Part shown: positions 12,001-23,260 of the stretch, one piece after another
Numbering within the stretch: the stretch's first letter is position 1
Layout of the letters: the number at the start of each line of letters is the position of its first letter
Assembly (NCBI GenBank): GCA_002812745.2
Contig: NCSJ02000227.1
Coordinates: 1 to 64,000, forward strand
Reading direction: 5' to 3'
Source: Scytalidium lignicola
Lineage: Eukaryota > Ascomycota > Leotiomycetes
Length of the DNA: 64,000 nucleotides
The notes under the pieces: generated by a model
The model's input: the letters and a program-made list of their open reading frames with translations, nothing else
The model's database searches: none
Told to the model about the DNA's origin: nothing
Translations under genes and position numbers: made by a program

Positions 12001-14261
12001 TTCTTGGGATTGGGCCCTTTCCAGACTTTGACGATGGGCGTAATGAATTCTTGGAAAAAATCAGGCAGCTTCAACAGACTCGGGAATTGGACCTGTAGGA
12101 AGTTGATCAATAACCCTTTGATGTGGCTACCATCATGATCTTGATCGGCCATGATCATTAGATGTCCATAGCGAAGGCTAGTGGTGTCAGTATAGACCTG
12201 CTTGTGCTTCAGACCTAGGAACTGCTTGATATTCTGAATTTCCACATTTTTGGAGATCTGATCGAAGGAGGCATCCCTTACGTTCAGCAATTTACCTCGC
12301 AGAGGGAACACACCAATTCGATCAGGATCAAGGATGGCTCGACCGGCGACAGCAAGACCCTTTGCAGAATCTCCCTCAGTGAGAATTAGTGTACACTCAT
12401 GACCTCTTCTGGTTCCCGCAAGATTGGCATCGACCAGTTTGGGGTTGCTAATACGGGAACGTTTGTTTCCATCGCTCTTAGCTAACACCTGGTCGGCTCT
12501 AGCCTGAGCAAAGCTGATAATATTCTGGACAGCAGCCGACTTGGAAACCTTCTTCAAGAAGTCTTCTGACAACACACACTTGCTGCCAAATGACTTGGCC
12601 TTGGTGGTGAGCTGTTCCTTGGTTTGTGAAGTAAATGAAGGGTTGGTAATCAAGCAGTTGACGAAGAGAAAGATATGGTTACGAATTTGGTTTGCCTTTA
12701 GCGTAGCACCTTTAGGGTTCTTTTTCTTGACGACTTCCAATAGCCTATCGCAAATCTGATCGGCAATATAGGCGACATGTGTTCCACCGACAGTTGTCGC
12801 GATGGAATTTACAAAAGACACCTGCTGGAATGAACCGTCCGAGACAGCAAAGCCGATTTCCCATTTTGCGTGGTTTTTGTCATCATCGATAATGACAGAA
12901 GTAGATGGTGCCTCAGTGCCATCTTCCAGGCCGCGCTCTCTAGTAATGGCCTTTGCATACATTTCAATGTATTTTTTGAAGTCTAGCTTTAGTATAGATC
13001 CATTGAGATGGACTTTAACACCCTTGAGTGTACCAGCCATATCGTAGACCCTACGCTTCACGAGAGCTTCAAAATCATCGTCGATTCCGTCCATTTTGAA
13101 TTTTTTATAATCCGGTGTGAACGTTATTCGAGTGAACGGAGACGACTTGGCAGTAGTTATCTTTGCCTTACCCATCTTGCCCATATTTTCCGTCCAAGTT
13201 TGTTTGTATCTCTTGCCCGTATTGGCATCTAGAGTTTCCAAGGTGAATTCACTGCTGAAGATGTTGCAAAGCTTTGCACCGTAACCATTACGTCCTCCAG
13301 TAGTCTTTTCTTCTTCATCGTCGTAATTGGAACCAGTGAGTAGGTGACCAAAGATCAGTTCTGGGACGTATACTCTCTCTTTCTACAAATCTATTAGTGT
13401 TATTGGTCTCTTAATTCTAAAAAGCTTACTTACCTCGTGTATCTCAATCGGAATACCAGCGCCATTGTTCTCCACGCTTATCTCACCCTTCTCACGATCT
13501 ACTACAACTTTGATAAAAGTCATAGAATTATCACGCTGCTTATTATCTGCAGCGTTGACCAAGATTTCGTCAAAGATCTTATAGAGACCAGGTACAAATG
13601 ATACCTGTCGAAGCTCCATCTCCTGGGTCTCAGAGTTGAATACCCACATCTGCTGCTCGGTGCGCTCTACGGAACCAATATAGGTATCAGGACGTTTGAT
13701 AATGTGCTCGAGTTGCGTCAACTTCTGGTACTGCTCTGTTGCGGTCTTCTTTTTCTTGGAAGCGGGGCCAGATGCGCCATCTAAATTCATGCTTTCATTG
13801 GCCACTTCCTGTAGAGGAACACCCCCAACTTTTTCTCCATTTGTGTCCGTCTTTTGTTTTTTGGCACTTGGTGGAGTGTTTGAAAGCAGTGAAGCTTCCT
13901 GAAAAGAGTCAACATCGGACTCGTCGTTCTCATTTTCATCATCCATTGCTTTCGCTCGCTTCTTTGGGACTGTCTTTGTCCTCAGAGTAGTCTGAACTAG
14001 CTTCTTTGAAGTTGCTTTTGTCTTCGTCGATGCGTCTTTGCTGGGAGCCGCTTTTTTGGCTGCTTTTGTTGGTTTTGCGGTCGTTTTACCTTTGGACTTC
14101 TAGATGTCTGTTAGCATGTACGACTAGGAAGACAACATATTTTAATAGCCAGGGTACTTTACAAGTGAAGAGGGAGAAGGACATACCGCAGGAGGGGAAT
14201 ATGTATCAGACTCGTCATTGTCGTCGAACACCGAATCATCATCCATCATGAAGTCTGCCAT
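9045..14261 (-). CDS. TOP2: DNA topoisomerase II
   Basis: Five exons: 14187..14261, 13434..14099, 10674..13382, 10362..10625 and 9045..10314, about 1660 aa. Exon order gives the GHKL ATPase domain (RPDTYIGSVE; DEILVNAADN; TTGGRNGYGAKL), the TOPRIM domain (LTEGDSAKG near 583-590 and DQDHDG near 661-665), the breakage-reunion domain with the catalytic Tyr in SPRYIFTRLSP (near 919), and a long charged C-terminal tail with Lys/Ala and acidic patches as in nuclear type II enzymes. It passes one duplex through another, with ATP, during replication and mitosis. A single N at 10212 sits after an A run in exon 5. Counting it as a base shifts the frame; ignoring it lets the frame continue, so the N is most likely a consensus artefact and not a mutation. 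The N-terminal region before the ATPase domain is about 100 aa of low-complexity sequence. Confidence 0.97.
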
Positions 14262-16678
14262 CTTCAAAATGTGTCGCACGTAAATATTAGGACAAAATGA
14301 AATAAAATGATGGTGGGCGCTGGCTCGCGGCAAAAATAGTTGAATATCAACTGTTCATCAGTGACCGGCTGATCAAAACAAGTGTGACCGAATAGAGAAT
14401 GTGTGTTGACGGTGGTCGAGGATTTGTATCACTCAGGGAGCCTTTGTTGTTGCTCAGGGACCTCGAAGTGTAAACAAAGAGTTGCCTAACACGGCAAGCT
14501 TCAGCCTTGGGGCCGACAGGGGTTGGTCTCAGATATTATGCCTTTTATATAAGGCACTGATTTTGGCACCTCATATTCACTCCTCGCTATCTCCAAATGT
14601 GTTTTAACCTCCGAATACCAAATCTGAGATCTTCGTCCAACGTTACTCAGCAATCAATGCGTACGACACTGAACAACTTTGGGGATACTTAGAAGTTTCC
14701 AGATCAAGCCATGCACCTTTCCGCGCTGCAATGTTGCCGACTGGTCTACAAGTGTTGAAAAGGCAATTACGAGCTCCAACTCTCTATCTCTATTCTCTTG
14801 CACCACCCGTTCATCTCATATGAAACTCCAACGGCTGCTAGGCCCATCCCACATGAAGAATCCTCGCAAGTTTGTACAGCAGACAAATAAATGAAGTTTT
14901 CACTTGCCGTCAGTCATAGCAGAATGCTAGTCTTTGTAGTATGCATGGTTGGCATAGAATGAAAGTGGATAAAAGCGTCCTTCCGTAGGCCGTGAAAGCA
15001 ACTCCTCTCTCGGCATATACTCCGTGCCTATAACAAAACAATGTTTGGGAGCATAACAGTGACACACGAGTCTTGCCAATTTTGGCTGTTGGGACTCCGT
15101 CGCCATCACTCCGTTTGCCCTGCGACCCTTCATTGGCTGCACCGTGCTTGATTTTAATGGACTGCTACGGTGTAGAGCTTACCGTAATTTGATACGTCTT
15201 TGTTGAAGCACCAACAGCTCACGAAGATATGAAGCTAGAGCTTTTGTAATGGACTGCTTTTCTATTTAGTTGAATTTGTTTACAAATCTTTTATACTTTA
15301 TCAACTCTGTGTATATTGAGAGTTATTTCATATTTAAAACATATTCTCCCCTTGTTAGGTCATATCCATTTCGAGGATCCATCACCAGCAATTCGGAGAG
15401 CTAACTACAGGAGCGTTATGACCTTGTGATGCCTCCAAATTTTGTTTCTGTTCTTTCATTGGATCTTCTATCTTCGCTTGGTTGCATTTGTCGTCTTTTC
15501 CCCATACTCTGACTATGAAAGAGGTAGCTTGCAAGAAGACAAAATGCTATCCAAACTCTGCAAACCAGGTAGTAAGTTCCCCAGAATAAGACGAAAGTAG
15601 CGGTAAATGACCATGGATTGCTCCGGCTCCAAATAGAGGAATATGGAGAATCGAAATTGGTCACCAAAACGAGGTTTGTACAAAGTNAATACAATGCAGC
15701 TGGCCAGCTGTTGAGTGTAGTCTGGAACCAGTTCAGATCAAATTAGCGGATCCATTTCCCGATGTATCGAGTCAGGAATGTTCTCTCCTGGTGGAATCTG
15801 CTATAGCTTCATGCTTCTTTGTTCAGGTTTCGATATATCGTCGATGGCCAGATTTGTCCATCCGCCAACTACTGCATCCTCCCGTTAATGGCCCGCTACT
15901 AGTGCGTATCCCCAGAATTGCTCCTCTTTTCTCAAACAATCTGGTCCGTACTAGGCACTGCGGCAACAGTTACTGGGCCAATTTATTGATAGCCTAGCGA
16001 GGTCTCGTATGGTGATGCTTCGCTCCGCCTCTTGGCCAGTTACGTTGTGCATTCGTGAGTAGATTAGACATTTCGCCTCGACATCCCTCTCCAACCTAGG
16101 TGGCTCGATGTGAGGTTGTCTGCCTTGTTATTTCTTTACAGGTTCAAGAGTCTACATTACGTGAACTATGTATTAGATATTCCTATGGAAGATTCCCCCG
16201 CCTCAAGCTCAGAAGTTCAAGGGAAAGGTTTATTTCTTGGACAGGCAGTATCATCTGGATTGTTTGTGTACTGACTATCCGGATTTTAAATTCAGAACTG
16301 GTGGACAAACACAAACGCACGATTGCACTTAGACAGGTGGGTTCTGAGAGGGCGATAACCTAACAAAGAGGCCTTTCTCTAGGATGCTGCTAGGTACAAA
16401 AGACATACATGTATGTATATGGACTGCATGAAGCTGCAAAACTACTACGCTGGAGTCTAGCATTGAAGGGGGATCGGTATTCTTCTCTGACTAATATTTC
16501 TTTAAGGATCGAGAGGTAACTAATCCCAGAACTCTGTTATAAGGCTATCACTACTTCCCACTCTAACACAGCAACTGATTTAGTTCACCTGCATCGTTCT
16601 CCTTCGCTATCAAAGTGCCAACATTGAGCTGCAGGACTAGAGAACGAACGCTCCGTCCAAACATCTGAACTCACCGCC
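14262..16678. other. 2.4 kb with no supportable gene
   Basis: This lies between divergently oriented TOP2 and the APSES gene. The first few hundred bases are presumably the TOP2 promoter and the last 200 the APSES promoter or leader. Between them, short open frames (for example minus-strand 15416-15694 with a hydrophobic stretch, and plus-strand 16100-16363) do not join by splicing into anything I recognise. One N is at 15687. It may contain a decayed gene. Confidence 0.5.
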
Positions 16679-18306
16679 ATGCTTTCCGTAGCATCGCTCC
16701 TCAACCCAGTCAGCCCTGACGAGGAAGATCCTCATCTATCATCAAATACTTCATCATCACGCTACAGTCCATGTTCCACATATAGTAGCCCGACACTAGC
16801 TTTTCTGCCTTCAAACAGGAAACAAAAGATGACAAAAGATGGCGCGGTTTTTGCTAAGGGTAAGGTAAAGGGCGAAGTCAACTTTCCACCATTTCAGCTT
16901 CTAGATTCTACTACGACACGCAATGTCCAGAAATTTCAGGTTTTTCCACTTGGAAAAATAGATGAATTTTGCCGCCATATTCCATATAACAGTGAAAAGA
17001 AGAGTTTTTTGGAGAAAACAGGTCGTGAGAGTTTTGAAGGTAGCATAATAATCCGTTTGATACCACAAGAGATATTATGCTTACATTATTAGTATTTCAA
17101 TACACTTTTAAGCTTCCTGGCGAAGACAAGGTATATACCGTTATGTGGGATTATAACGTCGGACTTGTTCGCATCACACCATTCTTCAAGTGCTGCAAGT
17201 ATTCAAAGGTAATGGGTGTTCAGTTCAGGATGTCCCAGAGCATATACTAACATAACTTAGACTACTCCTGCAAAAATGTTGAACATGAATCCCGGGCTTA
17301 AGGAAATCACACATAGCATCACAGGAGGCGCTCTGGCAGCACAAGGTTAGATATTTATCGTATCAAGGCATAATATAGGATGGCTACTAACTATATAGGT
17401 TACTGGATGCCATATTCCTGCGCACTCGCTGTCTGCACTACCTTCTGCTTTCACATAGCACCAGCTCTCATTCCAATCTTCGGTCCTGACTTCCCCGAGA
17501 AATGTGTCCCTCCTGAATCGCCTGAATACGGTCGTATGATCATTGACCCTTCTATAACGGAAGCAGCTACTGCGGAAGCCGAATTATTTCGGCTGCAGTA
17601 CGGCAGCTCTACCTCAAAGTCCTTTCAAGGTAGCTATTCACCACAACAATCCACCAAATCTGAACCATACCAGGAAACACAGAATATAAACTCGCCAGAA
17701 CACCTCGGAAGGCGTGTCAGGCTGAAACGCGGATTCTCTGGCACCAGCACTTGTGAGACGGTCACGACTACTGACCTCGATGGAACCGGCAGCGAAACCA
17801 GTAGCCCTGGTAGAGTATTCGATTCAGCTGACATTTCAGCAAGTCGCACCAATTATTTAAGGCAGCAGAAGTGGAAGACAAACAACGCAATATCACACAG
17901 TGCCAACTCTTCAATCAGCATTCCTTCTTTACATACCACCTTTTCCAGTCCAAGCCCTTGGCTGAGTGCTATCCCTCGTTCAACTGGTCCTAGCGGGTTT
18001 GAAATAGAGAGATCCTGGGTTACGAAGAGGCAATTTGAGGAAGAGCGAGCAGATGAAGGATATGAAGCTGAGGAAAGCGGAAGCATTACTGATGATAAGG
18101 GGAGCGTAGATGAGAAAGGTAGCGAAATTGGCATTGATGATATGCAAATCACTAGCCCAAGCGGATCTGCCAGGAAGGAGGCAGCTTGGCTATTAATGCA
18201 GCTCAGCATTCAGCCTCGCCAAGATGGCATCACTGGTGGAATTGGTCAGGAACTAGAGCCTCTAGATGGACCAAGGGTTAAGAGAAGAAGGGCTGCTTCG
18301 TTGTAG
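16679..18306 (+). CDS. APSES/KilA-N-type DNA-binding regulator, Xbp1-like
   Basis: Four exons (16679..17039, 17093..17208, 17261..17345, 17399..18306), 489 aa. After a Ser-rich N terminus, residues about 90-215 form one domain across all four exons: [19 protein letters not shown], then [20 protein letters not shown], then [20 protein letters not shown] and [17 protein letters not shown]. The pattern W-DY..G.V..T..F(K), then G....QG.W.P...A......C, then IFG.DFP is that of APSES/KilA-N proteins, nearest in my reading to the Xbp1 branch and not StuA or Mbp1. The remainder (about 215-489) is Ser/Thr-rich and acidic with basic patches near the end (RVKRRRAAS, possible nuclear signal). No ankyrin repeats are seen. 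Role as a transcription regulator is family inference; the subfamily is less certain than the domain. Confidence 0.75.
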
Positions 18307-18782
18307 ACTGCAACCACCCCCCTTCAGCCAGATGATATTTGTCAACCTCAGCACAGAAATTTATGGAATTGGGTTGTGAGATGGATGTTTAGATCTTTTG
18401 TCATTACGGATTTTGCAAATACCATCTATGTATGCGATTAGGGGAGAGTTATTTGATTTGATCTGATTTTTAGTTTATTGTTATCGTGGAGTTTTGTTTT
18501 TATGGTTTGATATCTGATGTTTCTAGAGTCCTTAAACATATTTACACCTTTCCTCTAACTTTTAGGTGCATCATGAGTGCATCATTAAGAACCGTTGCCT
18601 ACTCCATATCTATAGTAATTTCAACAATATGCCAACAGACGCCACTAGACTGGCTAGATAGTCACTTCTTCAAAATTATAATATGGCTCTAACTAACACA
18701 AGACACTCAATAGGTGCCAAATCCAGATACCAGCGACGGTGGAAAGGCTATCCTGCCCCAGCGCTTTCAACATAACCTGTCG
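18307..18782. other. Convergent 3' flanks
   Basis: Tail-to-tail spacer of 476 bp between the APSES gene and CNS1. It is T-rich after the APSES stop codon. Nothing coding is seen. Confidence 0.6.
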
Positions 18783-20138
18783 CTAAGTTTTCTTTTCTGC
18801 CGCCTTCTTCCTCTTGAATTCAGCCACCCACTCCTCACTCCTTCCCTTGGGAACTACAAATATCCTAACAACCTCATCCACAATTTCGACATTCCCCTGT
18901 CCCAAGACCTTCAACAATGGCACTTTCTTCCCTACTTTAACCAACCCGCCAGTAATAGTCTCCATATAACACTCCACTCCGTTCGGAGTATATACCCTCT
19001 GTTGATCCCATGGCAGTGGCAAAATATACTCTAAGTGCAGGGCTAAAGACTCAGTCTCATTAAAAGCCTTGATGAAATCAGATTCAAGATGAAGCGGATA
19101 TAACAGAACCGCAGGAAAAGAAAGACTAGATTCAGGTGAGAGCGGGTCCGGCACGAGTGCAATACACGCATCCTCCATTTCCGGCGGTTGAGCCGTTTTC
19201 CTCGTTTTAATCCCTCGCGCAGTCAATGCCGTTTTCAACATCATCTCCTCCTTTCGTTTCCTTATAACCCGCTCCTGTTCCTTCTTCTGCTTCGCAGTTT
19301 CTTGTTCGTTCTTCTTAATGATTTCCTGCGCAACGGCTTTTAGAGCTGCGTTTTCGGGATCTAATTCTAAGCCTCGTGCGCAAGCATCATCTGCTTGGGC
19401 GATCTTGTTCAGTGCTAATAGTGCTCGCGCAGAGCGGTAGAATGCTTTGACATTGGAGGGATTGAGACGTAGGGCGTGTGCGCAGTCCAAGGTTGCGGAG
19501 CGGTAGTTTTGGAGGGAGAGGTGACATGCGGCGCGGTTCACAAGTGTAGTTTCTAATATACTAAGTTCGTTCTTGATCTCTTTCGGATCCATTGTAGGTG
19601 GTTCATTTTCTCTACTCCCTGCTGGTGCTGGTGTAGCATCCGTATTCGATGTTGACGCTAGGGGATGTGAGTCTCCTCTCTGGCGTTTTCTCACTTCGAG
19701 TAAAAGTACTTGTATTCCCTTGGTGTAAAACTCCTTGGCATCTTTCCACTTCTTTTCCGCAAAACATTCGTTTCCACGCTCTTTGAATCCTGCAGCGACC
19801 TCCTCTGGAGTGCCTTCGTATGCGAGTGCCCGGATAGCCTCGAGGTCATCGTTTTCTTCCAGCTCCGTCATAAAGAGCGGGCTTTTGTTTAACTCAGCTA
19901 GAATCTCGGGGCCAGTTTTGTCGCGCATAGAAGCAATTCCTGGCGGGAGTGAGGGTGTTTGGGTGCCATCTTGAGCGGATGTGGTAGTGTATTGGGAAGA
20001 AATCGCGTTCATAGCTTGTGTTAAAAGGTCTGCAGGTGGTGGAATGTTTGCATTGGGTTGCGATTGTAACTGTGGATGTCCATCCTCGGACACCTTGACC
20101 GAGGTATCGAACTCCTCAGATAGCTCCTCGATCTTCAT
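18783..20138 (-). CDS. CNS1: Hsp70/Hsp90 co-chaperone Cns1 (TTC4 family)
   Basis: Single exon, 451 aa. The signature segment NKSPLFMTELEENDD lies before the TPR region, followed by TPR helices at about 115-270 (GFKERGNECFAEKKWKDAKEFY; RAACHLSLQNYRSATLDCAHAL; AFYRSARALLALNKIAQADDA). A charged linker helix (about 275-310, KKEQERVIRKRKEEMM) follows, then the C-terminal wheel-type domain of the Cns1/TTC4 family. In yeast this protein is essential, binds the C-terminal EEVD of Hsp90/Hsp70 and helps fold translation elongation factor 2. The start ATG at 20138 is the first in the frame. It is divergent from the glutathione transferase gene with 520 bp between starts. Confidence 0.9.
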   Translation of the reverse strand: MKIEELSEEFDTSVKVSEDGHPQLQSQPNANIPPPADLLTQAMNAISSQYTTTSAQDGTQTPSLPPGIASMRDKTGPEILAELNKSPLFMTELEENDDLEAIRALAYEGTPEEVAAGFKERGNECFAEKKWKDAKEFYTKGIQVLLLEVRKRQRGDSHPLASTSNTDATPAPAGSRENEPPTMDPKEIKNELSILETTLVNRAACHLSLQNYRSATLDCAHALRLNPSNVKAFYRSARALLALNKIAQADDACARGLELDPENAALKAVAQEIIKKNEQETAKQKKEQERVIRKRKEEMMLKTALTARGIKTRKTAQPPEMEDACIALVPDPLSPESSLSFPAVLLYPLHLESDFIKAFNETESLALHLEYILPLPWDQQRVYTPNGVECYMETITGGLVKVGKKVPLLKVLGQGNVEIVDEVVRIFVVPKGRSEEWVAEFKRKKAAEKKT

Positions 20139-20658
20139 CCCGTATGCACCAGTTTAATTGCAGAATTAGACTTCTTCTTGCTCTTCTTCCCTCTTTACTG
20201 GAGTCGTACCTTGGACGTCACAACTTCGAATGAGGGGCATGGAATAAAATTTGACCAGGGTCACTTCTTATCGCAGTGTCGATAAGAAAAAGAGTTCGTG
20301 GCTGACAAATTAATTATGGCATACGGGCGATCCGAGCCCGAGCAATTGAGGGGCAGAATGACGAGGAGGGGAAGGAGCTTGCGGGGGGCCGGAAGAGGAA
20401 GACGATAGGGGTGGGTGTAGACATTCCTGCACCGAATGGCATCATTTGGCGGCAGGAGCCAATTATTAATACATCGCGGCCTCTGTTATATCCGTAAGTG
20501 GAGCAGAGCATATAAGGATTGGCTTGGTCCCCAGATATCTCACGGTTTCCTTTTTCTTCCTTATCAAATCTCCCTGTTTGACCCAAGNAAAAACATATAT
20601 ATATTTCAAGCGATAAACCCATCAATTAAGCACAGTAGATCCTTCGAATTAAATCAAG
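20139..20658. promoter_or_regulatory. Shared promoter region, CNS1 / glutathione transferase
   Basis: Head-to-head spacer of 520 bp. A TATATATAT run at about 20597-20606 lies some 55 bp upstream of the transferase ATG and could act as a TATA element or leader sequence. A single N is at 20588. Other elements cannot be assigned by eye. Confidence 0.4.
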
Positions 20659-21581
20659 ATGGGCTCTAAAGCTACCCCCGAGATCGTTCTTTACACCAAG
20701 TATATACCTCAAATCCCAAGACTGTAAACTCAACTGAAGCTTACACCATTGCAGCCACGGTTGCCCATGGGCCCACCGTGCACATATCGCTCTTGCTGAG
20801 CTTGGTCTCCCATACACCGAAGAGATAATTGACCTCGACACTCCTCGCACAAAGGAATATCTCGCAGTTAACCCACGTGGCCTCGTTCCATCCATCTGCT
20901 ACAATGGAGAGATCATTACCGAGTCTGCCATTGTTGCGCAGTTTCTTGCCGATGCTCACCCATCCCACCTAGTCAAGACCAGCAGCGAAGAAGGAGGCGC
21001 ACTACAGAGAGCCAGAATCAATTTCTTCGTGGACACTTACTTCACCAAGGTCAACAGCCACTTCTACCCCATCTTACGATCGGAAGGCGCCGAGAAGGAG
21101 GAGGCAACGGAGAAGTTTGTAGCAGCGGTAGAGAAGGAAATAGAGCCACTTTTGAAAGACGCCAATCCTTTCTTTGGTGGATCAAGCAAACTTACCCTTG
21201 CTGAGGTAAGAATATTATCACCCTTCAAGCTTCCAATTTTCATCATCAACCCCCTTATTTCCACTACTCTCTTCTAAGAAATGCATAACGTGCCAAATAT
21301 TCATACCCGGAGAGAAAAAAAACCTCATACAGAGAACTAATGACACTCCAAAAAACCAGGTGCAAACAGGATCCTTCCTCCTCCGTGTCCTTTCTTCTCC
21401 GAAATATGGTTTGTTCCCAACCAACTTCATCAGCACTATTCAAGCACGCACACCAAACTTCTATAAGTGGGCCTCAACGGTCGTAAAGGAGAAGAGTGTT
21501 AACTATATCTATGATGAGGAGGGGGTTGCCGTCAGGACTAAGTCTAGGGTCGAGAAAATGAAAGCAGCAGCAAAGGTTTGA
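20659..21581 (+). CDS. Glutathione S-transferase (omega-like)
   Basis: Three exons (20659..20699, 20755..21205, 21360..21581), 237 aa. The thioredoxin-fold N domain starts IVLYTNHGCPWAHRAHIALAE, where CPWAHR is the cysteine-type active-site motif of omega-like and related fungal transferases. It continues with NPRGLVPSICYNG and ESAIVAQFLAD, the cis-Pro and glutathione-binding E-S pair. An all-helical C domain follows (residues about 95-230). Such enzymes conjugate or, with a catalytic Cys, deglutathionylate substrates in the cytosol. Exon 1 is only 41 nt. The last intron ends CCAG|GTGCAAAC, giving ..LTLAEVQTGSFLLRV. Substrate cannot be told from sequence. Class assignment rests on the CPW motif and is moderate. 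Confidence 0.85.
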
Positions 21582-23260
21582 GTGGGGTTACTTTATTGGA
21601 TTGACTAGTTATCTCAATGCTAGCTTAAGTAAGAGCAGACATAGTAACGTAGCTTATGATGAAATATTATAAACATTTGTCTTTTAATTTGCTCGGGATT
21701 AGCTTTAGCCAATTTTGCGGTAAATTTCAGTGTTCCGGTAGAACTAGGTGTTCCTGTAGAGGTTGTGCTTTTGTAGTTGTCAGTTAGGTGAGTAACTAAT
21801 TATTCAGGAAGTCAGAAGATGTTCATACTTGCCATTTTAATTTATCACTTGTTGTATTCTGGTTATTGAATCAAGCTTCTGTGCCATATGCGATATTACG
21901 TACGACGTGGTGACACTCCGCCGCATCACTGCATGCCCAACCCCTGAAGATCAGAGTTAGAAATACATGATTCATACAAAGTACTCCATACTGTAATAAT
22001 CATAGAAGACAATAACTCATACCAGTCCAAACTACCAATCCTCTAGAACAGTCCTTGACAGCTGGGATTTCCTCCAAAACCTTCTCGTCACAAAGCCAGA
22101 TTTTTGTATCGTACCGTTACGTACGGTCGACATCAACTCTCCAGGTTCGTACATTTTAATTAATTTCAAGATATTAGGTTCTTGAAGTTTCTGTTGTTTT
22201 TCTTTGAGAAGATCTTTTAGTTTGTTTAATCCGCTCTTTGCGGATCTCTCTCCAGACTAATAAGAAATAGCAGGAGAAATCCTCAAATGTGTAGTTTGAC
22301 ATTTTGATAAGTTCTACTGATAGAAAATATGTGAATAACTAATTGGAAAAACTTTCCAATAATAAAGGGCTGGCAGAAACAACATATTTTTTGTTAATCT
22401 CTTAAGTAGTAAGGAAAAATTGAGATAAAAAATAAGAAGTGATCGAGCGGTGAATAATTATAGCAACATTTGCAAATAGGCTATATTCACTGTTCGGCCA
22501 AAACACATATAAATTATATAATTTGGTTGAAGACTAGTACAAAGCCAGAATAAAAAGCGGGTTAAACAACTTGAAGATCTTCTCAAAAATAAAGAATAAA
22601 ACAGTAGAAATTTCAAGAGCCTAATATCTTGAAACTAATTAAATTGTATGAAACTAGAGAGCTTAAAGCCACGTGTCGTACGGTACAACAATCTAGCTTT
22701 GTGACGGAAGTCTTTCTCGCCTTTCTGACTGACTGCCTTACCATATCTGCTAGGTCGCCCGGTATACAAACTCTTCAAGCTCCTTATACGCCTTCTCGAG
22801 AGGCGATCTAAGGGGGGAGCTGTGGTGATGAGGGTTAGTTCTAGATTTCTAATTTTGAAGAGGAATAGACGTACAGGGGGCCATTGCGTTGAGAGACTAG
22901 TATATGTCCCACAATATGAGTAGATGAGTGGGCTGGTCACATGCACAAGGTATGCGTGCCAGTAACCTGCCGAAGTTCTGCCACCAGATGAGCCACAGCT
23001 AGATCCTCGTCGACGTTCCTCTAGTAGACAAGCGTTTCCTTATGTCTAGTGCTTTGGAATTTTTTATTATGACATTGCTGAGAAGATCAATGATCTGCTC
23101 TGTTCTATCTGTTTTTACATTAAATACCAGTACAAAACTAGAATAATTGACTCGCTGAAGATAGTTTGTAACTTGAACTACTTGAGGTCAAGGTTATTAT
23201 ACACTAGACACGAGTTTAATTCGGTCGAGAATAAAGTTTTCGTTATAAATTAGTGTAGAT
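21582..23260. other. Gene-free AT-rich stretch holding an inverted repeat
   Basis: 1.7 kb between the glutathione transferase 3' end and the MED4 3' end (tail to tail). It contains the inverted-repeat element annotated at 22081-22710. From about 23085 to 23200 short pieces resemble parts of that element (AGTACAAA..AGAATA, TGAGAAGATC), perhaps a second decayed copy. No protein-coding frame is supported. Confidence 0.6.
22081..22710. mobile_element. Inverted-repeat (MITE/foldback-like) element with RIP-like changes
   Basis: The left arm (about 22081-22240) and right arm (about 22551-22710) are imperfect reverse complements over roughly 150 bp. For example TTTCAAGATATTAGG near 22160 pairs with CCTAATATCTTGAAA near 22620, and CGTCACAAAG at 22086 pairs with CTTTGTGACG at 22697. 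Nearly all aligned differences are transitions (C/T or G/A), the signature of repeat-induced point mutation. The 310-bp centre is AT-rich with no open frame, so no transposase. Termini and a target-site duplication are not clear to me. It is most likely a non-autonomous DNA-transposon relic; a fold-back arising by local inversion is possible. Confidence 0.65.
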
